Shown: in pieces, positions 1 to 4,803 of the stretch
Position numbering within the stretch: position 1 is the stretch's first letter
Layout of the letters: each line of letters opens with the position of its first letter
Source of the DNA: Desulfuromonadales bacterium
Lineage (GTDB): Bacteria; Desulfobacterota; Desulfuromonadia; Desulfuromonadales; UBA2294
DNA: 5,746 bases
NCBI GenBank assembly: GCA_014859615.1
Contig: JACUTX010000163.1
Coordinates: forward strand, 1-5,746
Direction: 5' to 3'
The notes under the pieces: model-generated
Database searches by the model: none
Told to the model about the DNA's origin: nothing
The model's input: the letters and a program-made list of their open reading frames with translations, nothing else
Translations under genes and position numbers: made by a program

Positions 1-263
1 CGGGTGCGGCTGATGGAGAGTTCAATCGGAAAAGCGACTTCGCCTCGCCGCCACCCCAGCGTTTCATAACAGATACGTTCACTCCCCCCTTTGGATCCGC
101 TGGGCAAGGGAAGGAAATCATCCTGATTCCATCCTGTCCCTTCGGGTTTTACCAGGAAGCTGAACGGCTGACCGACTACCTCCGCTTCGGCATAACCGAA
201 CAGGGGATAAACGCCAAATGGATACAGCTCAGCTATCTCAAGCTGTTGCTGCGTCTTCGGCAA
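1..263 (-). CDS. PAS-domain protein fragment, runs off left edge, apparently 5'-truncated
   Basis: A minus-strand frame is open from just upstream of the aptamer to base 1. From the TTG at 263 it gives about 87 residues that read as a PAS sensory domain. The segment LFGYAEAEVVGQPFSFLV matches the usual PAS FGY-s-eEviGq helix, and GWRRGEVAFPIELSIS matches the GrRkdGe-fPIElsis strand pair near the PAS C-terminus. PAS domains sense ligands or redox state and usually sit before kinase, GGDEF/EAL or methyl-accepting output modules, which here would lie outside the window. The beginning is abnormal. The frame has no ATG or GTG, the only early start candidate is TTG 263 inside the aptamer's 3' P1 strand with no clear ribosome binding site, and the usual PAS start (the D-x-x-G-x-I / N-x-A part) is missing before LFGY. 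I infer that a 5' deletion fused the riboswitch to a PAS remnant. A real TTG-started gene or a sequencing indel is also possible. The PAS assignment is fairly sure; the start and the functional state are not. Confidence 0.6.
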   Translation of the reverse strand, partial: MPKTQQQLEIAELYPFGVYPLFGYAEAEVVGQPFSFLVKPEGTGWNQDDFLPLPSGSKGGSERICYETLGWRRGEVAFPIELSISRT

Positions 264-350
264 CCTGGCAATCCGTGAACCGCAACATGCGGAACTGAGG
301 ACCCATGGCTTTGCGTCGTCGGATTTCTCCGAGTATGCCCCTGTCGAAAG
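255..350 (-). promoter_or_regulatory. GEMM-I (c-di-GMP-I) riboswitch aptamer, divergent variant
   Basis: Read on the minus strand, this stretch carries the GEMM-I landmarks in order. They are GACAGGGGCA leading into P1b, a TCGGA/TCCGA stem closed by a GAAA (GNRA) tetraloop, the invariant GACGCAAAGCC, a P2 arm GGGTCC...GGATTGCC with an inner CCGCA/TGCGG hairpin, and a closing GGTTGCCGAAG. The ends CTTTCG and CGAAG can pair as P1. It departs from the better copies in this window by GGCATA where GGCAAA is expected, and GGATTGCC where the receptor side reads GGATAGCC. The position equivalent to G20 of the Vibrio Vc2 aptamer is G, which in this class goes with c-di-GMP. No terminator or separate expression platform follows. 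The PAS frame begins at once, so the element may be decayed or may act on translation. Confidence 0.8.
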
Positions 351-367
351 TCAAATGCGATTTTTCA

Positions 368-396
368 GTTAAACACTTCAAAAGGACTTCTGTCAA
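368..396 (-). promoter_or_regulatory. sigma70-type promoter for the leftward riboswitch transcript
   Basis: The minus strand has a perfect TTGACA (396-391), a 17-base spacer and TTTAAC (373-368). Transcription would start near 361-362, about ten bases before the aptamer's P1 strand. This is the right place for a riboswitch leader and supports the element being, or having been, transcribed. Confidence 0.65.
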
Positions 397-612
397 TTCA
401 CCCGTGTTCATCTGGATCCACCAGCAGGGATTAAACCTGCACTCATTCAATAAAAAATAAAATAAATATGACTAACGATATAAAGCTTGTATTTCGGTAA
501 CTTACGATCTGATCCTATAAGATTTTACAGGAGTATCCATCGCCCCTAACTTATTGAAATCACATACCCTATAACATCTTACAGCTTGTTAATTTTTTAA
601 TCTTTTGTAAAA
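397..612. other. divergent intergenic region, AT-rich, no gene seen
   Basis: This is the 5' region between the two divergent riboswitch promoters. Neither strand shows a frame with both a start codon and a ribosome binding site. The reading frame that crosses 450 to 238 on the minus strand runs through the promoter and aptamer and has no family resemblance. The only structure I see is the 17-bp direct repeat at 514-584, together with general A+T richness that rises towards the rightward promoter. Confidence 0.6.
514..584 (+). repeat. imperfect 17-bp direct repeat, possible operator pair
   Basis: CCTATAAGATTTTACAG (514-530) and CCTATAACATCTTACAG (568-584) match at 15 of 17 positions. They are spaced 54 bp start to start, about five helical turns, so they would lie on the same face of the DNA. 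They sit upstream of both divergent promoters. A regulator binding site is an inference; no family is recognised. Confidence 0.45.
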
Positions 613-642
613 TCGACCCCTATTCAATTTATTGAATATAAT
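613..642 (+). promoter_or_regulatory. putative promoter for the riboswitch/chemoreceptor operon
   Basis: A perfect TATAAT lies at 637-642. Eighteen bases upstream is TCGACC (613-618), which matches TTGACA at four of six positions. Transcription would start near 649, a few bases before the aptamer P1 strand at 658. The -10 box is strong and well placed; the -35 box is weak, which may mean activator help. Confidence 0.6.
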
Positions 643-657
643 TATTAGTTGAAATAT

Positions 658-753
658 TTAGTTTCATCGACAAAGGCAAAATCGGGGTAACCCGATGACG
701 CAAAGCCACGGGTCCTTCAGAACAGGATAGCCGAGCCACCGAGAAGAGACTGA
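658..753 (+). promoter_or_regulatory. GEMM-I (c-di-GMP-I) riboswitch aptamer
   Basis: This is a clear class I cyclic-di-nucleotide aptamer. P1 is formed by 658-665 with 746-753 and by 667-669 with 740-742. It is followed by ACAAAGGCAAA, then P1b ATCGGG/CCCGAT (681-686/691-696) closed by the GNRA tetraloop GTAA. Next come the invariant GACGCAAAGCC (697-707) and the P2 arm GGTCCT...AGGATAGCC, whose receptor side docks the tetraloop. The 3' strand CCACCGA holds the C that pairs with the second ligand guanine. By alignment with the Vibrio Vc2 aptamer the G20 position is G (first G of GGCAAA). Cyclic AMP-GMP-sensing GEMM-Ib members have A there, so c-di-GMP is the predicted ligand. The aptamer is followed two bases later by an intrinsic terminator. 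Confidence 0.95.
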
Positions 754-754
754 T

Positions 755-797
755 ATCCGGTCCTCCTTCTTTGGATAAGGTTGACCGGATTTTTTTT
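755..797 (+). terminator. intrinsic terminator, riboswitch expression platform
   Basis: ATCCGGTC (755-762) pairs perfectly with GACCGGAT (783-790), and the sequence continues into seven further T residues (791-797). It lies between the aptamer and the first gene, so it is the likely transcription switch. The aptamer P1 ends at 753 and does not overlap the stem, so whether c-di-GMP turns expression on or off cannot be read from the sequence. The loop holds CCTCCTT, which can pair with the downstream GGGGAGG. Confidence 0.88.
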
Positions 798-804
798 GGG
801 GAGG
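798..804 (+). promoter_or_regulatory. ribosome binding site directly after the terminator
   Basis: GGGGAGG follows the terminator T-run without a gap and sits seven bases before the ATG at 812, which fixes the start of the response regulator. It is complementary to CCTCCTT (762-768) in the terminator arm and loop, with two G-T wobbles. Confidence 0.8.
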
Positions 805-811
805 TTCGCAT

Positions 812-1189
812 ATGCTAAAGCGTGTCTTGATTGTGGATGACTCAGAAACCGTAAGAAAAATTCTCGAAGCGACCTTAACGGCAGCAGGGTATGAAGTGAC
901 TGAAGCCGAGAATGGTGTTGAGGCCTTGGCTTATGCGGGGAGCTCGCACTTTGACCTGTTGATGACGGATTTGAAAATGCCGAAGATGGATGGCTATGAG
1001 CTGGTTAAGTCTTTTCGCAAGCTGGATGGATACAGGTTTACGCCAGCCATCATGCTCACCTCGGAAATCGATCTTCTAAAAAAGCAGAGCTGTCTGGCCG
1101 CCGGTGTCAGCAGCTGGCTGACCAAACCATTTCGACCCGAACAGGTGCTGCAAATCATAAAAATGGTCACACCAACCAACTTAAACTAA
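812..1189 (+). CDS. CheY-like single-domain response regulator
   Basis: A 125-residue receiver domain with no output domain, the normal length for CheY-type proteins. All phosphotransfer landmarks are present: the acidic pair D9-D10 in LIVDDS, the phospho-acceptor D53 in MTDLKMPKMDG, T83 in MLTSE as the switch threonine, and K105 in the TKPF motif that forms the cis-peptide K-P. It is cytoplasmic and would be phosphorylated by a CheA-type kinase. Such regulators normally act through protein contact, on the flagellar motor or another partner. It is the first gene after the riboswitch and has a strong ribosome binding site. Its stop lies 14 bp before the next gene, so it is co-transcribed with the rhodanese and receptor genes. 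Working with the receptor two genes downstream is an inference, as no CheA or CheW gene is in the window. Whether it is a motor CheY or serves an alternative pathway cannot be told. Confidence 0.93.
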   Translation: MLKRVLIVDDSETVRKILEATLTAAGYEVTEAENGVEALAYAGSSHFDLLMTDLKMPKMDGYELVKSFRKLDGYRFTPAIMLTSEIDLLKKQSCLAAGVSSWLTKPFRPEQVLQIIKMVTPTNLN

Positions 1190-1203
1190 CAAGGAGATTT
1201 ATT

Positions 1204-2013
1204 ATGAAATTCAAGACAGCCGTTGTCACATTAGCTCTGCTTTTAAGTTCAAGCTGCCTCTACGCGCAAGCAGAATTTCCTTTAAGAACTAAATATCCGG
1301 AGGTCAAACCGATCTCAATGGAAGATTTGGCGAAAAATTACAATGAGACCGAGATCGTCGATGTCAGATCCAAGATGGAATTTGATGTTATTCATATTGC
1401 GGGTGCAAAACATATCCAGGTCACAGAGCTTGCATTCCTTGAGAATCTTGAAAAATTGCGGAGCAAAGCGGGTGCGAAGCCGATCGCTTTTTATTGCAAC
1501 GGCCACAGCTGTGCCAAAAGCTATAAGGCGGCTGAACAGGCGACTAAAGCCGGATTTAAAAATGTTTACTGTTTTGATGCCGGAATTTTTGAATGGGTTG
1601 AAGCTTACCCGGAGCGCGGCGTCCTGCTTGGAGAGACGCCTGCGAATAAAAGCAAAATAATATCAGAGGCCGACCTGAAGAAAAAAATGCTCTCCTTTGC
1701 TCAATTTAAAGAGAGAGCTAAGCAACCGAACACAATTATTATCGACACACGTGATCCGTTTCAAAGAGCCGCAGCAACCGATCTGCCGCAAAATAAAATT
1801 GTCGATCTCAGTAACATCCGCAATATCCCGATGGACAGGATGCTGACACTGCTGAAAAAAAGAGAATTTGCCGACAAGCAACTTTTGATTTTTGATGCAG
1901 TCGGGAAACAGGTGCAGTGGTTGCAGTACCACCTTGAGGCGTATGGCTATAAAAATTACAATTTTATGGATAAAGGCGTTTTGGGCGCGGCCAATGCTGG
2001 CGGAGTGAAATAA
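1204..2013 (+). CDS. exported tandem-rhodanese protein, second domain lacks the active-site Cys
   Basis: A 269-residue protein preceded by AAGGAG seven bases before the ATG. Residues 1-23 form a Sec signal peptide: positive start, hydrophobic run, then LYAQA, with cleavage likely after A21 or A23. C18 sits in the sequence SSSC, which is not a proper lipobox, so a lipoprotein is unlikely. The first rhodanese domain (about 35-140) has IVDVRSKMEFDVIHIAGA and the active-site loop CNGHSC with C98 as the expected persulfide-carrying cysteine; C103 is nearby. The second domain (about 165-265) keeps the IIIDTRD start at 179-184 and the rhodanese C-terminal NYNFMDKG-type end. Where the catalytic cysteine should be it reads FDAVGK (230-235), so it should be inactive, as in many tandem rhodaneses where one half is structural. 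Role: periplasmic sulfane-sulfur binding or transfer; the substrate is unknown. It lies between a CheY gene (14 bp) and a chemoreceptor gene (12 bp), which suggests the protein senses or delivers a sulfur species for that signalling unit. Confidence 0.88.
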   Translation: MKFKTAVVTLALLLSSSCLYAQAEFPLRTKYPEVKPISMEDLAKNYNETEIVDVRSKMEFDVIHIAGAKHIQVTELAFLENLEKLRSKAGAKPIAFYCNGHSCAKSYKAAEQATKAGFKNVYCFDAGIFEWVEAYPERGVLLGETPANKSKIISEADLKKKMLSFAQFKERAKQPNTIIIDTRDPFQRAAATDLPQNKIVDLSNIRNIPMDRMLTLLKKREFADKQLLIFDAVGKQVQWLQYHLEAYGYKNYNFMDKGVLGAANAGGVK

Positions 2014-2025
2014 AAAGGGCGGATC

Positions 2026-3798
2026 ATGCGCAATTTTGGCATAACGGGCAAATTTATTATTGTGGTGACAATAGTAACCGTGTTGATTCTTTCGGCGATC
2101 GCATTCAGTACGATTCGAATCAGCAACACCCAACAGCTTTTGCAGGTCGAATCCTTTATCAATCTTCTTGCGGATGAAGAGAAGACGCAGGAGAAGCTCC
2201 TGCTGAAAAATATTGAGAAAAAAGGGGCCATTATTGCAGAGCTCGCTGCCAGTACTGCCGTAGGAATGATCTTTAATTACGATTTTGAAAGTCTGGCTAA
2301 AGTTGCAAAAAATATCGAGAATGACACCGATATTGCTTTTATCCAATTCATCGACACGGATAACAATCCTTACATAGAATCATCCGGGCAGCTCAAGAGC
2401 GACCAGATTATTAAAGCTGACATCGCGGTGGAAAATTCCGAAGGGAAAAGATCTCTTGGGAGTGTGATTGTCGGAATGCGCCACGATTCAGTCAAGACCG
2501 CGATTGAGGATCTCCAGGAACGTATCGAACAGCAGTCGATTCAATCGCGACAGGCTAACGAAATTGCAGCAAGCACAATTTCATATTCAATTGCCATTCT
2601 CTCCTTGATCGGGGTCATCGTCCTGTGCACCGTGATCTACTTTTGGTTTTCAAAATTTATTGTGCGCCCGTTACGAAAAAACATGTTATTTGCTGCCGGT
2701 ATTGGCGATGGCGACATCAATAACGATCTTCAAGTAGAGAGTCGTGATGAAATGGGGCAATTGGCAAATTCAATGAACAGCATGGTCGACTCCCTGCGAA
2801 ACGTCACCTCAATAGCCAAGGCGATCGCCCAGGGGGATCTTCAGATCACAATCTGTGAAAGATCTGAGGTTGATGAATTAATGAAAGCACTGCAGGAAAT
2901 GCTGCAACGTTTAAGTGAAGTTGTCAGTGGCGTTAAAAGTGCCGCTGACAATGTGGCGCGCGGCAGTCGTGCAATGACTGCCAGTGCCATGCAGCTATCG
3001 GAAGGGGCGACAGAGCAGGCGGCTTCAGCTGAAGAAGCTTCCTCCTCGATAGAACAGATGTCGGCTAACATCCGGCAGAATGCAGACAATGCGATCCAGA
3101 CAGAAAAGATTGCCATGACCACAGCCGACCGGGCCCGCGATGGGGGGCAAGCGGTTAATGAAACGATTGCGGCCATGAAAAAGATTGTTGACAAGATCAA
3201 TATCATCGAAGAGATCGCCCGACAGACCAACCTTTTAGCCTTAAATGCCGCAATTGAAGCGGCTCGAGCCGGCGAACATGGCAAGGGATTTGCGGTCGTG
3301 GCCGCAGAAGTGCGCAAGCTGGCAGAGCGGAGCCAGATTGCTGCCGGTGAAATCAGCACTCTGTCGGCAGGGAGTGTCGCTGTCGCTGAAAAAGCAGGAT
3401 TGCTCCTTGGGCAGATTGTGCCGGATATTCAGCGCACGGCCGAACTCGTGCAGGAGATTGCAGCCGCCAGTCGTGAGCAGGATGCCGGCTCAGTGCAGAT
3501 TAACAGCGCAATTCAACGGCTCGACCAGGTTATTCAACAGAATTCTGCCTCGGCTGAAGAGATGGCTTCAACGTCAGAAGAGTTGAGCGGGCAGGCTGAA
3601 CGTCTGCTGCAAATGATGCAATTTTTTATTTTAGATGAAAATCTCGAGCTTAAACTGAATCAGGAACGTCAGCGTTTAACCCAGAATCGACTGCTCCTTG
3701 TTTCGTCCGGAAACAGATCTCATCCTGCCGGAGGTCCTATCCATTTGGATTCCAGGGCGAGTAACGATAATTCTTTAACAGGTTTTGAAACATATTAA
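2026..3798 (+). CDS. methyl-accepting chemotaxis protein with periplasmic sensor and two HAMP units
   Basis: A 590-residue inner-membrane chemoreceptor. TM1 is about residues 9-28, and a periplasmic sensor spans about 30-184. TM2 is about 187-208 and is followed by a HAMP unit (about 211-258, with RDEMGQLANSMNSM) and a second HAMP-like unit (about 260-305, with AIAQGDL and SEVDELMKAL). The long signalling coiled coil peaks at the conserved hairpin tip EIARQTNLLALNAAIEAARA (starting at residue 396), continued by EHGKGFAVVAAEVRKLAERS, where CheA and CheW bind. Glu/Gln-Ala-Ser-rich stretches flank it as methylation regions. The sensor segment AVGMIFNYDFESLAKVAKNI...DTDIAFIQFIDTDNN resembles CHASE8/small-Cache-like domains; this is a tentative assignment. 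It contains no cysteine, so any sulfur signal must be bound non-covalently or relayed by a partner. The C-terminus lacks a CheR-tethering pentapeptide of the NWETF kind. It starts 12 bp after the rhodanese gene with a modest AAGGG site. Confidence 0.95.
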   Translation: MRNFGITGKFIIVVTIVTVLILSAIAFSTIRISNTQQLLQVESFINLLADEEKTQEKLLLKNIEKKGAIIAELAASTAVGMIFNYDFESLAKVAKNIENDTDIAFIQFIDTDNNPYIESSGQLKSDQIIKADIAVENSEGKRSLGSVIVGMRHDSVKTAIEDLQERIEQQSIQSRQANEIAASTISYSIAILSLIGVIVLCTVIYFWFSKFIVRPLRKNMLFAAGIGDGDINNDLQVESRDEMGQLANSMNSMVDSLRNVTSIAKAIAQGDLQITICERSEVDELMKALQEMLQRLSEVVSGVKSAADNVARGSRAMTASAMQLSEGATEQAASAEEASSSIEQMSANIRQNADNAIQTEKIAMTTADRARDGGQAVNETIAAMKKIVDKINIIEEIARQTNLLALNAAIEAARAGEHGKGFAVVAAEVRKLAERSQIAAGEISTLSAGSVAVAEKAGLLLGQIVPDIQRTAELVQEIAAASREQDAGSVQINSAIQRLDQVIQQNSASAEEMASTSEELSGQAERLLQMMQFFILDENLELKLNQERQRLTQNRLLLVSSGNRSHPAGGPIHLDSRASNDNSLTGFETY

Positions 3799-3852
3799 TG
3801 ACGCACTCGCAAGAAAACAGGTTTCTTGTGGAGATTGGAAAAACTGTCACAG

Positions 3853-3859
3853 AAGGAGG
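3853..3859 (+). promoter_or_regulatory. ribosome binding site that decides the rhodanese start
   Basis: AAGGAGG lies five bases before the ATG at 3865. It selects that start over the in-frame ATG at 3826, which has no such site and would put 13 extra residues ahead of the signal peptide. Confidence 0.85.
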
Positions 3860-3864
3860 ATATT

Positions 3865-4413
3865 ATGAAAAAACTTGTACTGATTCTTGCTGCTCTGTTT
3901 ATCGCCATTCCGGCAATTGCTTATCAAGATGTGACCCCGACGGACGCCTATTCACTGGCAGCTTCGTCGCCAAATGTCTTTATCCTCGATGTTCGAACCG
4001 TTGCCGAGTGGACATGGGTCGGCCATCCCGGTGTCAATAAAAGCGGTGCAGGGTCGGAACTGGAGGGGAAAGTCGTCAATATCTCCGTACTGATCGATAT
4101 CAATAATGAGCTGGTTGAAAATCCGTTCTTTATCAGAAGTGTCAAAAATATGTTCCAGGACAAAGAGAACGTGACCTTGATTACCTTGTGCCGTAGTGGT
4201 GGGCGAAGCGTGACCGCTGCCAAGGCCCTCGAAGCCGCCGGGTACACAAACGTTATGAATATGGTGACCGGTTTTGAAGGCGGGAAAGATGGGGACGGCT
4301 ACCGGACGCTAAACGGTTGGAAGGTTGACGGCCTGCCGTATAACAATTCGAGCGTTGGCGGATATCTCCTCGATTTTCATGGAAAAGGGAACGGCTACGG
4401 CCATTATAAATAA
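3865..4413 (+). CDS. exported single-domain rhodanese (sulfurtransferase) with intact active site
   Basis: A 182-residue protein beginning MKKLVLILAALFIAIPAIA, a classic Sec signal peptide with cleavage expected after A19. The mature part is one rhodanese domain: the DVRTVAEW strand-turn (42-49), a somewhat long insertion (about 50-85) with the WVGHPGV motif, then the catalytic loop CRSGGRS with C109. This CRxGxR-type loop is the hallmark of active thiosulfate/polysulfide sulfurtransferases. It is followed by AAKALEAAGYTNVMNMVTGF, the usual rhodanese C-terminal helix and strand. The tail (about 160-182) is rich in Gly, Asn and Tyr. It should act in the periplasm, moving sulfane sulfur as Sud-type proteins do; the exact donor and acceptor are unknown. 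It lies 66 bp after the chemoreceptor gene in the same direction and probably closes the operon. The gap holds no promoter or terminator that I can see. A role as sulfur carrier or ligand-processing partner for the receptor is inferred from context. Confidence 0.9.
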   Translation: MKKLVLILAALFIAIPAIAYQDVTPTDAYSLAASSPNVFILDVRTVAEWTWVGHPGVNKSGAGSELEGKVVNISVLIDINNELVENPFFIRSVKNMFQDKENVTLITLCRSGGRSVTAAKALEAAGYTNVMNMVTGFEGGKDGDGYRTLNGWKVDGLPYNNSSVGGYLLDFHGKGNGYGHYK

Positions 4414-4803
4414 TTTTTACCGCACGCTGATGGCGTCGCAAAAACCCGCCAATTGCGTCCGGTGCCGTAATCGCTCGCTGCTTCGACAAGCGCGAGTATG
4501 CTTCACTGCACGATAATTTCGTCACTTGCGAGTGAGAGCCACCTTTGGCAGTAAAGGGTGGCTCTCACTGTTTGACGTAATTTTTATCAAGCTGTGAATC
4601 TGCTGCCAGGCGTACAAAATATCTACTACCCGGTAACCTGTCATCTATCGCATCTTGCTGGTTATTTTCAGCGCCAGCTGCGTTATGACCAACGCTGATT
4701 AGCTACGGCCAGGCAGACTTGGTCATGCCTTGATAACACCCCAACTCCTGCGCAATATTTCGACATGTTATGGTAGTCGATTCGTAGAAGAACGGAACTC
4801 AAT
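4414..4803. other. convergent intergenic region, terminator plus unassigned sequence
   Basis: This stretch separates the rightward operon from the leftward luxR gene. It contains the strong hairpin at 4531-4569 and an 8-bp inverted repeat ATGACCAA/TTGGTCAT (4685-4692 and 4719-4726) with a 26-base spacer and no T-run. No frame combines a start codon, a ribosome binding site and a recognisable protein. A terminator for the luxR gene is not obvious within the first 200 bases after its stop. Confidence 0.55.
4531..4580 (+). terminator. probable terminator of the chemoreceptor/rhodanese operon
   Basis: AGTGAGAGCCACC (4531-4543) pairs perfectly with GGTGGCTCTCACT (4557-4569). Further T-A and wobble pairs extend the stem to about 16 bp around a short loop. 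The following GTTTGACGTAATTTTT is only moderately T-rich, so termination may be imperfect. The hairpin sits between convergent genes and may also slow transcripts from the luxR side, though the minus strand has no T-run after it. Confidence 0.6.

Noticed and set aside
238..450. 70-codon minus-strand frame across the promoter and first aptamer
   Set aside because: It overlaps a good promoter and the full aptamer, has only a TTG start without a ribosome site, and shows no protein family features. The PAS frame is in a different register.
629..811. 60-codon minus-strand frame opposite the second riboswitch
   Set aside because: It is antisense to the aptamer and terminator, whose conserved bases explain the sequence; there is no ribosome site.
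1204..1275. Lipoprotein signal at C18 of the tandem rhodanese
   Set aside because: The residues before the cysteine are SSS, lacking the Leu/Val/Ile expected at -3; the later LYAQA site fits ordinary signal peptidase I better.
1663..2346. 227-codon minus-strand frame opposite the rhodanese/chemoreceptor junction
   Set aside because: It is antisense to two well-supported genes, with a composition rich in Phe, His, Cys and Leu typical of a shadow frame and no recognisable domain.
3798..4040. Plus-strand frame starting at the ATG that overlaps the chemoreceptor stop (TAATG)
   Set aside because: The overlap looks like translational coupling, but there is no ribosome site, and the frame runs out of register through the rhodanese signal peptide, giving a Cys/Arg-rich nonsense protein.
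3804..4534. 10-bp inverted pair CACTCGCAAG (3804-3813) and CTTGCGAGTG (4525-4534) flanking the last rhodanese gene, considered as mobile-element ends
   Set aside because: Ten-base matches are expected by chance in a window of this size, and there is no target duplication, transposase or longer repeat.
4565..4702. Minus-strand stretch of about 45 open codons with protein-like composition (ends RYFVRLAADSQLDKNYVKQ)
   Set aside because: It lies between a TAG and a TGA with no ATG, GTG or TTG start, and its stop falls inside the terminator hairpin. It may be a gene remnant but cannot be supported.
4685..4726. ATGACCAA/TTGGTCAT inverted repeat as a terminator or integron recombination site
   Set aside because: There is no T-run on either strand for a terminator, and the arms do not fit the GTTRRRY/RYYYAAC core sites of integron attC elements.
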